A program made the translations under genes and the position numbers. The notes under the pieces were generated by a model. That model saw only the letters and a program-made list of their open reading frames with translations, did no database searches and was not told the origin of the DNA. This document shows, piece after piece, positions 26,374 to 37,728 of a DNA stretch of 64,000 nt (positions are counted from its first letter, which is position 1; the number at the start of each line of letters is the position of its first letter). The DNA is from Myxococcales bacterium. GTDB taxonomy: Bacteria > Myxococcota_A > Bradymonadia > UBA7976 > UBA1532. The stretch lies in assembly GCA_020633465.1 (NCBI GenBank), contig JACKDN010000026.1:47461-111460 (forward strand). The letters are read 5' to 3'.

Positions 26374-27648
26374 TTGAGCAGCCGCACTCAACGCGTCCTG
26401 GTCATCGAAGACGATCAGACCATCGCCGACGTCATCCGCCTTCAGCTCGAGCAGGACGGGCTGACCGTCGAGGTCGCGCCGGACGGCGCCGCGGGGCTCG
26501 AGGCGGCCGCCCGCGAGCACCCGGACATGATCGTCGCCGATCTGCTGACGCCGCGCATGCACGGCTACGAGGTCATCCGCCGCATCCGCGCGTCCCACGG
26601 CACCTGCCGCATCCCCATCCTGGTGCTGTCGGCGCAGGCCTACGCGGCCGATCAGCGCAAGGCCATGCAGATGGGGGCCGACGCCTTCCTGTCCAAGCCC
26701 TTCGAGCTCGACGAGCTGGGCCAGACGGTGCGGCGCATCCTCGACACCATGCGGGTACGCTTCTGGGGGGTGCGCGGATCGATCGCCACGCCCGGCCCCG
26801 AGACGGTGCGCTACGGCGGAAACACCCCTTGCGTGACGGTCGAGACGGGCGAGCACCAGCTGATCCTCGACGCCGGCACGGGGCTGCGGAAGCTGGGCCT
26901 GACGCTCGCCGCCGAGGCCCGCGGCAAGCCGCTGTCGCTGTCGATGCTGATCACCCACACCCATTGGGATCACATCCAGGGCTTCCCGTTCTTCGTGCCC
27001 GCCTTCGTGCCCGGCAACCACATCGAGGTGCACGGGCCGCCCTCGGTGGACAAGCCGCTCGAGAAGGTGCTGCGCGGCCAGATGGATCCCGAGTACTTCC
27101 CGGTCAGCCTCGGTGACATGGCGGCCGACATCGAGGTGCACGAGATCCGCGAGCGCAACTTCACGGTGGGTGGCTTCGCCATCACCGCGCGCTACGTGAA
27201 CCACCCGGGCGTGACCATGGCGTATCGCATCGAGTGCGACGACCGCGTGGTGGTCTACGCGACCGACATCGAGCCCTACAAAGCTCAGCTGAGCGACGCC
27301 TCGGACACCGACGGGCGGCGCGCCGAGTTCGGCCGGCAGCGCGACGCGGATCTCATCGATCTCATCCGCGGCGCCGACCTGTACATCGCCGACTCGCAGT
27401 ACTCACCCGACGAGTATCAGCGCAAGCGCGGGTGGGGCCACAGCTGCTATCTGGACGCCGTCGAGCTGGCGCTGCAGGCCGAGGCCAAGCGCATCGCCCT
27501 CTTCTCGCACGATCCGATGCACGACGACGACATGGTCGACGAGAAGCTGCGCACCTGTCTCGAGGTGGTGGCCGAGAAGGGCAGCGACCTGCAAGTCATC
27601 GCGGCGGCCGAGGGGCGCATCGTCGAGCTGGTGCGCGACGACGCCTGA
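26374..27648 (+). CDS. Response regulator receiver fused to a metallo-beta-lactamase domain
   Basis: This 424-residue fusion has a receiver domain (about 1-125) with the acidic pocket VIEDDQ, phospho-acceptor Asp56 (VADLLTPRM) and Lys in LSKPFELDE, followed by an MBL domain (about 128-424) with His195-x-His197-x-Asp199-His200 (THTHWDH), a NHPGVTMAYRI block with a third-metal His, and a C-terminal FSHDPMHDD block. The MBL part resembles the 'PhnP/RNase Z-like' hydrolases that cut phosphodiesters. A receiver coupled to such a domain implies phosphorylation-controlled hydrolysis; the substrate (cyclic nucleotide, RNA or other) is unknown. The TTG start at 26374 follows GAAGAGG and opens at the receiver's first strand. 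It converges with the NtrC gene 24 bases away. Confidence 0.88.
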   Translation: MSSRTQRVLVIEDDQTIADVIRLQLEQDGLTVEVAPDGAAGLEAAAREHPDMIVADLLTPRMHGYEVIRRIRASHGTCRIPILVLSAQAYAADQRKAMQMGADAFLSKPFELDELGQTVRRILDTMRVRFWGVRGSIATPGPETVRYGGNTPCVTVETGEHQLILDAGTGLRKLGLTLAAEARGKPLSLSMLITHTHWDHIQGFPFFVPAFVPGNHIEVHGPPSVDKPLEKVLRGQMDPEYFPVSLGDMAADIEVHEIRERNFTVGGFAITARYVNHPGVTMAYRIECDDRVVVYATDIEPYKAQLSDASDTDGRRAEFGRQRDADLIDLIRGADLYIADSQYSPDEYQRKRGWGHSCYLDAVELALQAEAKRIALFSHDPMHDDDMVDEKLRTCLEVVAEKGSDLQVIAAAEGRIVELVRDDA

Positions 27649-27662
27649 CGGGCGAGCGCCCG
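27649..27662. terminator. Hairpin between convergent genes
   Basis: CGGGCG (27649-27654) and CGCCCG (27657-27662) are perfect reverse complements directly after the stop of the receiver/MBL gene and 10 bases from the end of the convergent NtrC gene. It can fold as GGGC-GAGC-GCCC and could stop transcription from both sides. There is no T tract. Confidence 0.4.
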
Positions 27663-27672
27663 GCGCCGATCC

Positions 27673-29046
<1,374 letters not shown>

Positions 29047-29126
29047 GATGTCCCTCGAAGTCGAACGCGGAGCCCCCGTGCAAGGTCTGCACCACCCTGC
29101 GCCCCACGCGCGGGCCGGTGCGTCGG

Positions 29127-29152
29127 CGCCCCGCCGGTAACCGGACGGGGCG
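29127..29152. promoter_or_regulatory. Long GC-rich inverted repeat in the NtrC/HemN divergent region
   Basis: CGCCCCG (29127-29133) pairs with CGGGGCG (29146-29152), and the inner CCGGT/ACCGG pair nearly completes a 26-base palindrome with one bulged A. It lies 75-80 bases upstream of the sigma-54-like element before the HemN-like gene, where a NtrC-type activator would bind, so an enhancer site is plausible. A hairpin in the leader of the regulator mRNA is the alternative. Confidence 0.4.
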
Positions 29153-29204
29153 GCGCGTCACCATAAGGGAACGGCGGCCCGAGATGTAGCCGGAAACGTT
29201 GCGG

Positions 29205-29219
29205 CGGCACGGTGTTTGA
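29205..29219 (+). promoter_or_regulatory. Sigma-54-like -24/-12 promoter upstream of the HemN-like gene
   Basis: CGGCACG-GTGT-TTGA matches the RpoN consensus TGGCACG-N4-TTGC except for the first T and last C, with GG and the -12 dinucleotide ten bases apart. It shares GGCACG-N4-TTGAT with the element before usp. If used, transcription would begin near 29231, which favours the ATG at 29252 as the true start of the next gene. The adjacent divergent NtrC regulator is the obvious activator. Confidence 0.4.
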
Positions 29220-29233
29220 TAGCTGCCGCACGG

Positions 29234-30580
29234 ATGGCGGACGCATTGCCGATGGTGAGCGAGGGGATCGTGCGGCGCTACGCGGCCGACGCCGGGGGCT
29301 TCGTGCCGGTCGGCGAGCACCGGCTGGACCCGGCCTTCGGCCCCGCCGAGCTCGCCGGCTGCCTGCGCGAGGCCGCCGCCCGCGCGCCCGACGCCCCGCT
29401 CGCGCTCGAGCTGGCGGTGCCCTTCTGTTGGCATCGCTGCGCGCATTGCACCTGTGACATCGTCGTGGCCCGGGATCGGACCCGCGCCGACGCCTACCTC
29501 GACCGCCTGGGCCGCGAGCTGGCCTTGGCGGCCGACCACCTCGGTCCCCGGCGCGCGGTCGGCTCGGTCTTCGTCGGCGGCGGCACGCCGACCTTCCTCG
29601 ACGACGCTCAGCAGGACCGCCTCTGGCGGCTGTGGACGGCGCACTTCGAGCCGACGCGGGACGCCACGCTGACCATCGCGGCGAACCCCGCGGTGACCAG
29701 CCTGCCGCAGATCCGGCACCTGCGCGCCGTGGGCTACACCCACCTCGTGCTGGGCGTGCACGACCTGGACGACGCCGTGCAGGCGGCCATCGGGCGCCAC
29801 CAGACCTACGCCCAGACGCGGGCCTGCCTGGATCTGGCGCGCGGCGTCGGCTTCACCGGCGTGACGCTGGATCTGGTCTTCGGGCTGCCGAAGCAGACAC
29901 CCCGCAGCTGGGCGACGACGCTCGAGCGCGTGGCGGCGCTGCAGCCCGATCGCGTGGTCTGTCGGCCCTTCGACTACGACCCCGTCGCCCGGCCCAACCA
30001 CCAGGCGCTGCTGCGGCCGGCGCTGCCGGATCGCGGGGCTGCGGTGGATCTGCAGCGGCAGGCCTGGCAGGCGCTCGGGGCGGCCGGCTATCGCGCGGTG
30101 GGCCTGGATGTCTTCGTCGCGCCGAGCGATCCGCTGGCCCGCGCCGCCGACCGCGCCCGCGACGTGTTCGGGTATCGCCCGGGCGCCGCCGTCGAGCGGG
30201 TGGGGGTGGGCGTCGGGGCCCGCACGCGGCTCGACGAGGCGGTCGCCGCCAACCCGGTGGCGCTGGCCCCGTGGGCGCGGGCGCTGGACGCCGACCACCT
30301 GCCGACGGCCGGGGGACGGCGGCTGAGCGCGGCCGACCGCCGCCGCCGCGACCTTCTCGAGCGGCTCGCCTGCGACCTCGAGGTGCGGCTGACGCCCGCC
30401 GAGCTGGACGCGGCGGGCGACGCGCTGGTCGACCTGGTGGCCGACGGGCTGTGCAGCGTCGGCCCGGATCGGCTGGCGCTCGAGCCGGCGGGTCGCTTCT
30501 TCGTCGGCGCCGTCGCCGCGCTGATCGACCGCATCACCACCGCGACGCAGGCGCCGAGCGCCAGGGGAGGCGCCTCGTGA
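29234..30580 (+). CDS. HemN-like radical SAM protein (oxygen-independent coproporphyrinogen III oxidase family)
   Basis: This protein of about 448 residues is a radical SAM enzyme of the HemN group, which decarboxylates coproporphyrinogen III without oxygen. The cluster motif is Cys65-x3-Cys69-x2-Cys72-x-Cys74 (PFCWHRCAHCTC), the CX3CX2CXC form seen in genuine HemN. Further HemN blocks are VGGGTPTFL, GVHDLDDAVQAAIGRHQT and LDLVFGLPKQTPRSW. The C-terminal 130 residues diverge from E. coli HemN, so it may be a HemN-family paralogue. Starts at 29234 and 29252 are both possible; TTG 29216 is inside the promoter-like element. It overlaps the kinase gene by four bases. Its anaerobic role fits the cbb3 genes elsewhere in the window. 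Confidence 0.85.
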   Translation: MADALPMVSEGIVRRYAADAGGFVPVGEHRLDPAFGPAELAGCLREAAARAPDAPLALELAVPFCWHRCAHCTCDIVVARDRTRADAYLDRLGRELALAADHLGPRRAVGSVFVGGGTPTFLDDAQQDRLWRLWTAHFEPTRDATLTIAANPAVTSLPQIRHLRAVGYTHLVLGVHDLDDAVQAAIGRHQTYAQTRACLDLARGVGFTGVTLDLVFGLPKQTPRSWATTLERVAALQPDRVVCRPFDYDPVARPNHQALLRPALPDRGAAVDLQRQAWQALGAAGYRAVGLDVFVAPSDPLARAADRARDVFGYRPGAAVERVGVGVGARTRLDEAVAANPVALAPWARALDADHLPTAGGRRLSAADRRRRDLLERLACDLEVRLTPAELDAAGDALVDLVADGLCSVGPDRLALEPAGRFFVGAVAALIDRITTATQAPSARGGAS

Positions 30581-31746
30581 GCGAGGCCGACGTCCGAGCG
30601 CCCGCCTGCGACGGCGCCTGTCCGTCCGCGCGCGCGCTGCACGACCTGCGCTACGCGCTGGATCAGGCGTGCGTCGTCGTGTGGACCGACGCCGCCGGTC
30701 GCATCACCGAGGTCAACGATCACTTCTGCCGTCTGTCGGGCTACGGCCGGGACGAGCTGATCGGCCAGACCCACGCGCGGGTGAACTCGGGGCTGCACCC
30801 GCCCGCCTTCTTCGCCGACATGTGGGCGACGATCGGCGCCGGCCGGGTGTGGCGGGGCGAGCTGTGCAACCGCCGCAAGGACGGCGCCCTGTACTGGACC
30901 CACACGGTGATCGTCCCCTTCGCCGGCGCCGACGGGCGCCCCGAGCGCTACCTGGCCATCCGCCGCGACATCACCGAGCGCAAGCGCACCGAGGACGATC
31001 TGGCGCTGGCGGTTCAGCGGCTGGAGGATCTGAACGATCAGCTGGCCGGCGAGCAGGCGCGCCTGGTGCAGGCCGAGAAGCTCTCGTCGGTGGCGCTGCT
31101 GGCCGGCGGGGTGGCCCACGAGATCAACAACCCGCTCGGCGGCGTGATGGCCTGCGTGCACGCGCTTCGGCAGGACAAGGTGCCCGAGGCGCGGCGCGCG
31201 ACCTACTTCGACACCGTCGTGGACGGCCTCGAGCGCATCCGGTCGATCGTCTCGGCGCTGACGCGCTACGCGCAGCCGGCGTCCCCCTCGTCCGGCGCGG
31301 TGTACCCGGCCGATCTGTTCGACGAGGTGATGGAGGTGGTCGGGCCGACGGTCAAGCAGCGGCGCCTGAACGTGGTGCGCCCGGTGGGCGAGGCGCCGCC
31401 GGTCGACGGCGATCACGGCCAGCTGGTGCACGCGCTGGTCAGCGTGACGCTCAACGCGCTCGACGCCTCGCCGCCCCGCGGCACGGTGTCGTTCTCGGCC
31501 GAGCGCGACGGAGATCTGGTGGGGCTGCGGGTGTGCGACCAAGGGCCCGGCATCGGCGCCGAGATCGTCGACCGCGTGTGCGATCCCTTCTTCTCGACCA
31601 AGCCCGAGGGCGAGGGCACCGGGCTCGGCCTCAGCGTCGTGATGGGCATCGTCCGCGCGCACGGCGGGCGCCTGCAGTTCGGCCACGCGCCCGGCGGCGG
31701 CGCGGCCGTCACCCTGTGGCTGCCCGCCTGGCACCGGGCGCCCTGA
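30577..31746 (+). CDS. PAS-domain sensor histidine kinase
   Basis: This 389-residue soluble kinase has a PAS domain (about 25-140) with the cores TDAAGRITEVNDHFCRLSGY and LYWTHTVIVPF and the PAC-type end YLAIRRDITERK, a coiled segment, then an HisKA dimerisation helix with phospho-acceptor His181 (GGVAHEINNPLGG) and an HATPase domain (LVSVTLNALDASP, VCDQGPGIGAE, GEGTGLGLSVV). There is no membrane segment, so it senses a cytoplasmic cue; PAS proteins of this kind often read redox or oxygen, but no cofactor residue can be named. GTG overlaps the HemN-like stop behind GGGGAGG. It is probably partnered with the divergent NtrC regulator. Confidence 0.93.
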   Translation: MSEADVRAPACDGACPSARALHDLRYALDQACVVVWTDAAGRITEVNDHFCRLSGYGRDELIGQTHARVNSGLHPPAFFADMWATIGAGRVWRGELCNRRKDGALYWTHTVIVPFAGADGRPERYLAIRRDITERKRTEDDLALAVQRLEDLNDQLAGEQARLVQAEKLSSVALLAGGVAHEINNPLGGVMACVHALRQDKVPEARRATYFDTVVDGLERIRSIVSALTRYAQPASPSSGAVYPADLFDEVMEVVGPTVKQRRLNVVRPVGEAPPVDGDHGQLVHALVSVTLNALDASPPRGTVSFSAERDGDLVGLRVCDQGPGIGAEIVDRVCDPFFSTKPEGEGTGLGLSVVMGIVRAHGGRLQFGHAPGGGAAVTLWLPAWHRAP

Positions 31747-31858
31747 CCGCGCGCCGCATCCCCGCGCGGGGTTCGGGAATCCGCTGTCACGACGTCCCCG
31801 AGCGCGAGGCCGGCGGGCGACCGACGTCCGCGGCCGATGAGCGCCGGGGAGTGCCGAC

Positions 31859-34024
31859 GTGGGGGATCGACCGTTGGGGCCGAGTGCCATCGGCGCGGCG
31901 GCGCTGGTGGCTGGCGCGGCGATCCTGTTGGCGCTCGCGCCGCGCCCGCCGGTGGACAACACGGTCGGCCGCTGGCTGCAGGACGACGCCGCGCCCCGCG
32001 CGGCCTACGCCGACCTTCAGCGCCGCTTCGGCAGCGACGACGTGCTGGTGGTGGCCGTGCACGGCGCGGACGCGCTCGACGCCCTGCGCCGCGCGGTCGA
32101 CCTGCAGACCGCGCTGGGGGCCGATCCGGCGGTGACCCGCACGCTGGGGCCCGCGGACGCCTGGCCCGACGCGGTGGCGCTGCTGCTGGACGACGATCTG
32201 GGCGGCGCCGAGGCCTTGGCGCGCCTCGCGCCGCGCTTCGCGGGTCCGCTGGGGCGCGCCCTGCGCCTCTTCGAACCCGATCGGGCCCGCGCCGCGGTGC
32301 TGGCCTTCCTGCCCTTGACCCCGGCCGCGGATCGCGCGCGCCTCGAGGCGCTGATCGATCGGCACCGCGCGTCGGCGCGGGCGGCGGGCGCGACGGTGCG
32401 CGCGGCGGGCGATCCGCTGCTGAACCTGGCCCTCGACCGCGCGGGTCGCCGCGTCGACCAGGTGGCGCTGCCGGTGCTGGTGGCGCTCTGCGTGGGCCTG
32501 CTGCTGGCGGTGACGCGCTCGCTGCGGCTCACCGGGGCGGCGCTGGCGCCGGTGGGGCTGGGCGTCTTCGCCGCCGAGGGCGCCCTGGGCATCGCGGGCG
32601 GCACCTCGAACCTGGTGGTCGACATCGCCAAGCCGCTGCTGTTCGTCCTGCTGCTGGCCGGCGCCCTGCACCTGATCGTGGGCTGGCAGGACGCGCGGCG
32701 GGCCGGGGTGCCGGCCGATCGGGCCGCGGCGCACGCGCGGCGCACGCGCGGCGCCGGCGTCGCGCTGGCGCTCGTGACCACCGCGGTGGGCTTCGGCAGC
32801 ATGGCGCTGTCGAGCATCGGGCCGCTGCGCACCTTCGGCGCGGTGGCCGCCTTCGGCCTGCTGTTCGGCGTCGCGCTGCTGCTGGTGCTGCTGCCGGCGC
32901 TGCTGGATCGGCTGGCGCGTCCGGCGCGCTTCGAGGGCGCCGCGGGCCTCGCGACGCCGGCGATCGGCCTCGTGTCCTGGGGCGCGCGGCACCGCGGACC
33001 GATCGTGGCCGCGTCCCTGGTGGTGGTGGCCGCCGGCGCGTTCGCGTTCCGGCGCCTGCCGATCGAAGCCGACGCGCTGACCTACTTCCCGGCCGACCAC
33101 CCGGTGCGCGCCGATCACGAGGCGCTCGAGGCGGCGGGCTTCGGCCTCTTCACCGTCGAAGCGGTCGTCGACGTCTCGGGCGAGCCGCTGCAGCTCGCCA
33201 CGCTCGCCCGCCTGGACGCCTTCGGACGCGCCGCCGCCGAGCTGCCCGCGGTGCAGACGGCCCTGGGCCTGCCGCTGCTGCTGCGCGAGGCCAGCGTCCG
33301 ATCGGGCGGGCCCGACGCGCTGCCGCAGGGGCCCGTGCTGGCCGACGCCCTGGCGCAGGCGAAGGCCCAGGCGCCGCTGGTGGACGAGGCGGGGCGCGCG
33401 CTGCGGCTGTCGATGCCGATCGCCGCCCTGGATCCCGACGCGCTCGACGGGCTTCGCGCCGCGCTGCGCGCCCGCTTCGCCGAGGCCTTCGCCGGCACCG
33501 ACGCGCGCCTGACGCTGACCGGCCGCTATCCGCTGCTGCTCGAGACGCAGCGCGCCCTGCTGAGCACGCTGGTGCGCAGCCTGCTGGCGACGGCGGTGGT
33601 GATGGAGCTGGTGCTGCTGCTCGCCCTGCGCCGTGTGCGGCTGGCAGTGGCCGCGCTCTTGCCCAACGCCCTGCCGGTGTGCCTGAACTTCGTGATCATG
33701 AGCCTGGCCGGCATCCCGCTCGACGTGGGCACGGCGATGACGGGCGCGGTGGCCCTGGGCATCGCGGTGGACGACACGCTGCACTTCCTCCTGGCGTGGC
33801 GAAAGGGCGGGCGCGAGGCCGCCGCCCGAGGCACCGGCCGGGCGCTGGTGCTGAGCACGGTGGTCATCACGCTGGGCTTCTTCACGTTGCTGCCCGCGGA
33901 GTTCGGGCCCACGCGACGCTTCGGGCTGTTGTGCGGCACGTCGATGATCACCGCGCTGCTGGCGGATCTCGTGGTGCTGCCCGCGCTGCTGGGGGGCCGC
34001 GACGGGCCGCCCGGCCGGGGGTGA
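31859..34024 (+). CDS. RND superfamily (MMPL-type) exporter
   Basis: This 721-residue membrane protein has the duplicated RND plan: a helix at residues 8-26, a periplasmic loop (about 30-200), a bundle of helices (about 205-385, including VALPVLVALCVGLLLAV and PLLFVLLLAGALHLIVGW), a second loop and a second bundle (VVMELVLLLALRRV, MTGAVALGIAVDDTLHFLLAW). The GIAVDDTLHFL block contains the proton-relay Asp residues. Such single-polypeptide RND proteins export lipids or hopanoids across the inner membrane; no substrate can be read here. The GTG start is preceded by GGGGAG. It follows the kinase by 112 bases and meets the Ser/Thr kinase tail-to-tail with 4 bases between. Confidence 0.88.
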   Translation: MGDRPLGPSAIGAAALVAGAAILLALAPRPPVDNTVGRWLQDDAAPRAAYADLQRRFGSDDVLVVAVHGADALDALRRAVDLQTALGADPAVTRTLGPADAWPDAVALLLDDDLGGAEALARLAPRFAGPLGRALRLFEPDRARAAVLAFLPLTPAADRARLEALIDRHRASARAAGATVRAAGDPLLNLALDRAGRRVDQVALPVLVALCVGLLLAVTRSLRLTGAALAPVGLGVFAAEGALGIAGGTSNLVVDIAKPLLFVLLLAGALHLIVGWQDARRAGVPADRAAAHARRTRGAGVALALVTTAVGFGSMALSSIGPLRTFGAVAAFGLLFGVALLLVLLPALLDRLARPARFEGAAGLATPAIGLVSWGARHRGPIVAASLVVVAAGAFAFRRLPIEADALTYFPADHPVRADHEALEAAGFGLFTVEAVVDVSGEPLQLATLARLDAFGRAAAELPAVQTALGLPLLLREASVRSGGPDALPQGPVLADALAQAKAQAPLVDEAGRALRLSMPIAALDPDALDGLRAALRARFAEAFAGTDARLTLTGRYPLLLETQRALLSTLVRSLLATAVVMELVLLLALRRVRLAVAALLPNALPVCLNFVIMSLAGIPLDVGTAMTGAVALGIAVDDTLHFLLAWRKGGREAAARGTGRALVLSTVVITLGFFTLLPAEFGPTRRFGLLCGTSMITALLADLVVLPALLGGRDGPPGRG

Positions 34025-34028
34025 GCGA

Positions 34029-35624
<1,596 letters not shown>

Positions 35625-35642
35625 GCCCCTCTCCCCGTGAAG

Positions 35643-35658
35643 GCGAACAAAGCGAACA
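35643..35658. promoter_or_regulatory. Direct repeat GCGAACA x2 upstream of the Ser/Thr kinase gene
   Basis: GCGAACA occurs at 35643-35649 and 35652-35658, nine bases apart, within the only AT-richer stretch of this intergenic region and about 20 bases before the kinase start. It may be a binding site for a regulator; direct seven-mers can also be chance. Confidence 0.25.
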
Positions 35659-35761
35659 TATCAAACGAGAGGGGGCGGTGCACGGCGTTCACCTGGGCGG
35701 CGACGTGGAAGATGCGGAAAGGATTGAGGAAGTGGGCGGATGGGCCGGGCGGGCGGGCGCC

Positions 35762-36868
35762 TTAGCAGCAGCCGCCGCCCGTCGGCCCGCAGGCGCGCGG
35801 CGCGGCCGCGGCGCGGGGCGCAGTGGCGGCGGGCGAGCCGTACTGGGCCGCGGCCATCGTCGGACCGCAGGGGAACGGCCCGAAGTGCACCTCGGCCGCC
35901 CCCGCCACCTCGAAGAAGGGCGCGAAGCGGGTGCCGCTCAGCATGGCGGCCGTGTTGCGGCACACGCGCTCGGGGCGCCCGATCTCGAAGGCGTGGTGGT
36001 CGTCGAGCCAGAACACCTGGCCCGTGCCGAGGACGCCGCCGCGGTAGGTGGCCGTCTGGCCGTAGTCCTCGCACTGGGGATCCAGATCGGCCAGCTTGAT
36101 CAGGCGCAGCGTGGTCGACTCGAAGCGCGCGGCGCCCACCTTGGCCTCGATGTCGGCGTTCTGGATGGTGATCGGATCGGTGCTGATGGCGCGCGGATCG
36201 AGGAAGCCCGCGCGGCGCGCGAGGGCCTCGAAGTCGGCGCGGTACATCGCGCCGCCGAGGCACTCGCTGTGCAGCAGGGGATCGAAGGCGACGGCGTCGG
36301 GCAGGCGGCGGTCGCAGAACACGTCGCTGAAGTAGAACTCGCCGCCCGGCTTCAGGACGCGGAACACCTCGGCCAGCACGAGGTCCTTGCGGGGGCTGAG
36401 GTTGACGACGCAGTTCGAGACGACCACGTCGACGCTGCCGTCGGCGATGGGCAGGGGGCGCAGATCCTCGATGTAGCCCTGATGGAAGGCGACGTTGGCC
36501 TGGGCGTAGCCGAAGCGGTCGGTGTGCCAGGCGACGGTGTCGCGGGCCACCTGAAGCTGGCTGTCCGTCATGTCGACGCCGTGCACGAAGCCGTCGGCGC
36601 CCACCAGCTGGCTCAGCAGGTAGACGTCGCGGCCGGTGCCGCAGCCGAGGTCGACGACGGTGGCGCCCTCGACGGCCTCGGGGATGGGGAAACCGCAGCC
36701 GTAGAAGCGGGCGAGCACGTCGTCGTGCACGTTGGCCAGCCGGGCGGCCAGGAAGGGGGGCGGCGCGCCGGTCGCGCAGCAGGCGTTGGTGGCCAGATCG
36801 GCGCTCTTCTGCAGAACGCGCCCGTAGTAGTCGCGCACCCAGGCGCGGACGTCGTCGTCGGCGGCCAT
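35762..36868 (-). CDS. arsM: ArsM-like SAM-dependent arsenite methyltransferase
   Basis: This 368-residue methyltransferase has the class I SAM motif VVDLGCGTGRDVYLL and the ArsM-type blocks SNCVVNLSPRKD and HSECLGGAMY. Cys153 and Cys203 are 50 residues apart, the same spacing as the As(III)-binding Cys174 and Cys224 of the algal enzyme, and Cys58 (YGCGFPIP) could be the third thiol. The C-terminal half continues the family pattern (VCRNTAAMLSGTRFAPFF, HFGPFPCGP) and ends in an unusual Cys tail (CGPTGGGCC). It should convert arsenite to methylarsenicals. No ArsR or other ars gene is adjacent. ATG 36868 has AGGAGGT seven bases upstream. It follows the Cys-rich lipoprotein genes on the same strand. 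Confidence 0.88.
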   Translation of the reverse strand: MAADDDVRAWVRDYYGRVLQKSADLATNACCATGAPPPFLAARLANVHDDVLARFYGCGFPIPEAVEGATVVDLGCGTGRDVYLLSQLVGADGFVHGVDMTDSQLQVARDTVAWHTDRFGYAQANVAFHQGYIEDLRPLPIADGSVDVVVSNCVVNLSPRKDLVLAEVFRVLKPGGEFYFSDVFCDRRLPDAVAFDPLLHSECLGGAMYRADFEALARRAGFLDPRAISTDPITIQNADIEAKVGAARFESTTLRLIKLADLDPQCEDYGQTATYRGGVLGTGQVFWLDDHHAFEIGRPERVCRNTAAMLSGTRFAPFFEVAGAAEVHFGPFPCGPTMAAAQYGSPAATAPRAAAAPRACGPTGGGCC

Positions 36869-36885
36869 CGGGACCTCCTGTCGGG

Positions 36886-37728
36886 TCAGGGCGTGGTGGG
36901 CCGAGAAGCCGGCGCCTTCAGGCCGGCTTCCAGGGCGTCGAGATCGGGGACGAGGGCGGGCGCCAGCGCGCGGGCGCGGTCGAGATCGGCCTTGCTGGCG
37001 GCGCCGGGGCCGCGCGCCTGGGCGCGGGCGGCCAGCGCGAGGGCCAGCACCAGCGTGGCCTGCTCGGTCAGCAGGGGCGAGGCCTTCTTCAGGCCGCGGG
37101 CCTCTTCGAGCGCGCGCACCGCCAGGTCGAAGTCGCGCTGACCGATGGCCAGATGCGCGGCGGCGTAGTCCTTGCCGCCGACCAGCTTCTCGAGGCCCTG
37201 AGGCGGCGCGCCGGCGGCCACTGCCTCGGCGCGGCCGACGGGATCGAGGCGGTCGAGCGACAGCTTGATCTCGGTGTCCGGGCCGTCCTGCACCCACGCG
37301 ATCGTGACGCCGTCGCGCTGGAAGTACCGCGTCTGGCGGCCCACCGCGCTCAGGCGGGCGTCGGGCGGGCCCAGGCCGCTCTGCGCCTCGAGCTCGAACA
37401 GCGCGCGCGGCGGCGACACGTCGGTGGGCGCGCGCTCGGTGTCGAAGCGCAGGGCCGCCGACGCCAGCTTGCCGTCGACGAAGTAGAAGTCGGCCGCGGC
37501 GGGCAGCGCGAAGCAGCCCGCCTTCGCGTCGCAGGTCCAGGTCAGCTGGGTGATGCGGCCGCGCGTCTGCTCGGCCCAGGTGGCGGCCTCGGTCTTCTTG
37601 CCGACCGGCGCGAAGGCGGCCTTCACCGCCTTCACCGGCGCCCCGAGCTCGACGCCGTAGAGCGACCGCGCCTCGAAGGTGGGCGCGGCCAGCACCAGCG
37701 TCAGCAGCGGGAGCGCGAGCGAGCCCAT
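36886..37728 (-). CDS. Secreted protein of unknown function with helical C-terminus
   Basis: This 280-residue protein starts with a signal peptide (MGSLALPLLTLVLAAPTFEA), followed by a mixed domain of about 150 residues (YGVELGAPVKAVKAAFAPVG, WTCDAKAGCFALPAAADFYF, TRYFQRDGVTIAWVQDG) and an Ala/Leu-rich helical tail. The first part resembles periplasmic domains that watch codon-sized substrate differences ('VELGAPVKAVKAAF' is like the start of SmpA/BamE- or 'DUF3108'-type folds), but I cannot name a family. ATG 37728 overlaps the stop of the Cys-repeat lipoprotein (TGATG), so the two are translationally coupled and likely act together. Confidence 0.65.
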   Translation of the reverse strand: MGSLALPLLTLVLAAPTFEARSLYGVELGAPVKAVKAAFAPVGKKTEAATWAEQTRGRITQLTWTCDAKAGCFALPAAADFYFVDGKLASAALRFDTERAPTDVSPPRALFELEAQSGLGPPDARLSAVGRQTRYFQRDGVTIAWVQDGPDTEIKLSLDRLDPVGRAEAVAAGAPPQGLEKLVGGKDYAAAHLAIGQRDFDLAVRALEEARGLKKASPLLTEQATLVLALALAARAQARGPGAASKADLDRARALAPALVPDLDALEAGLKAPASRPTTP

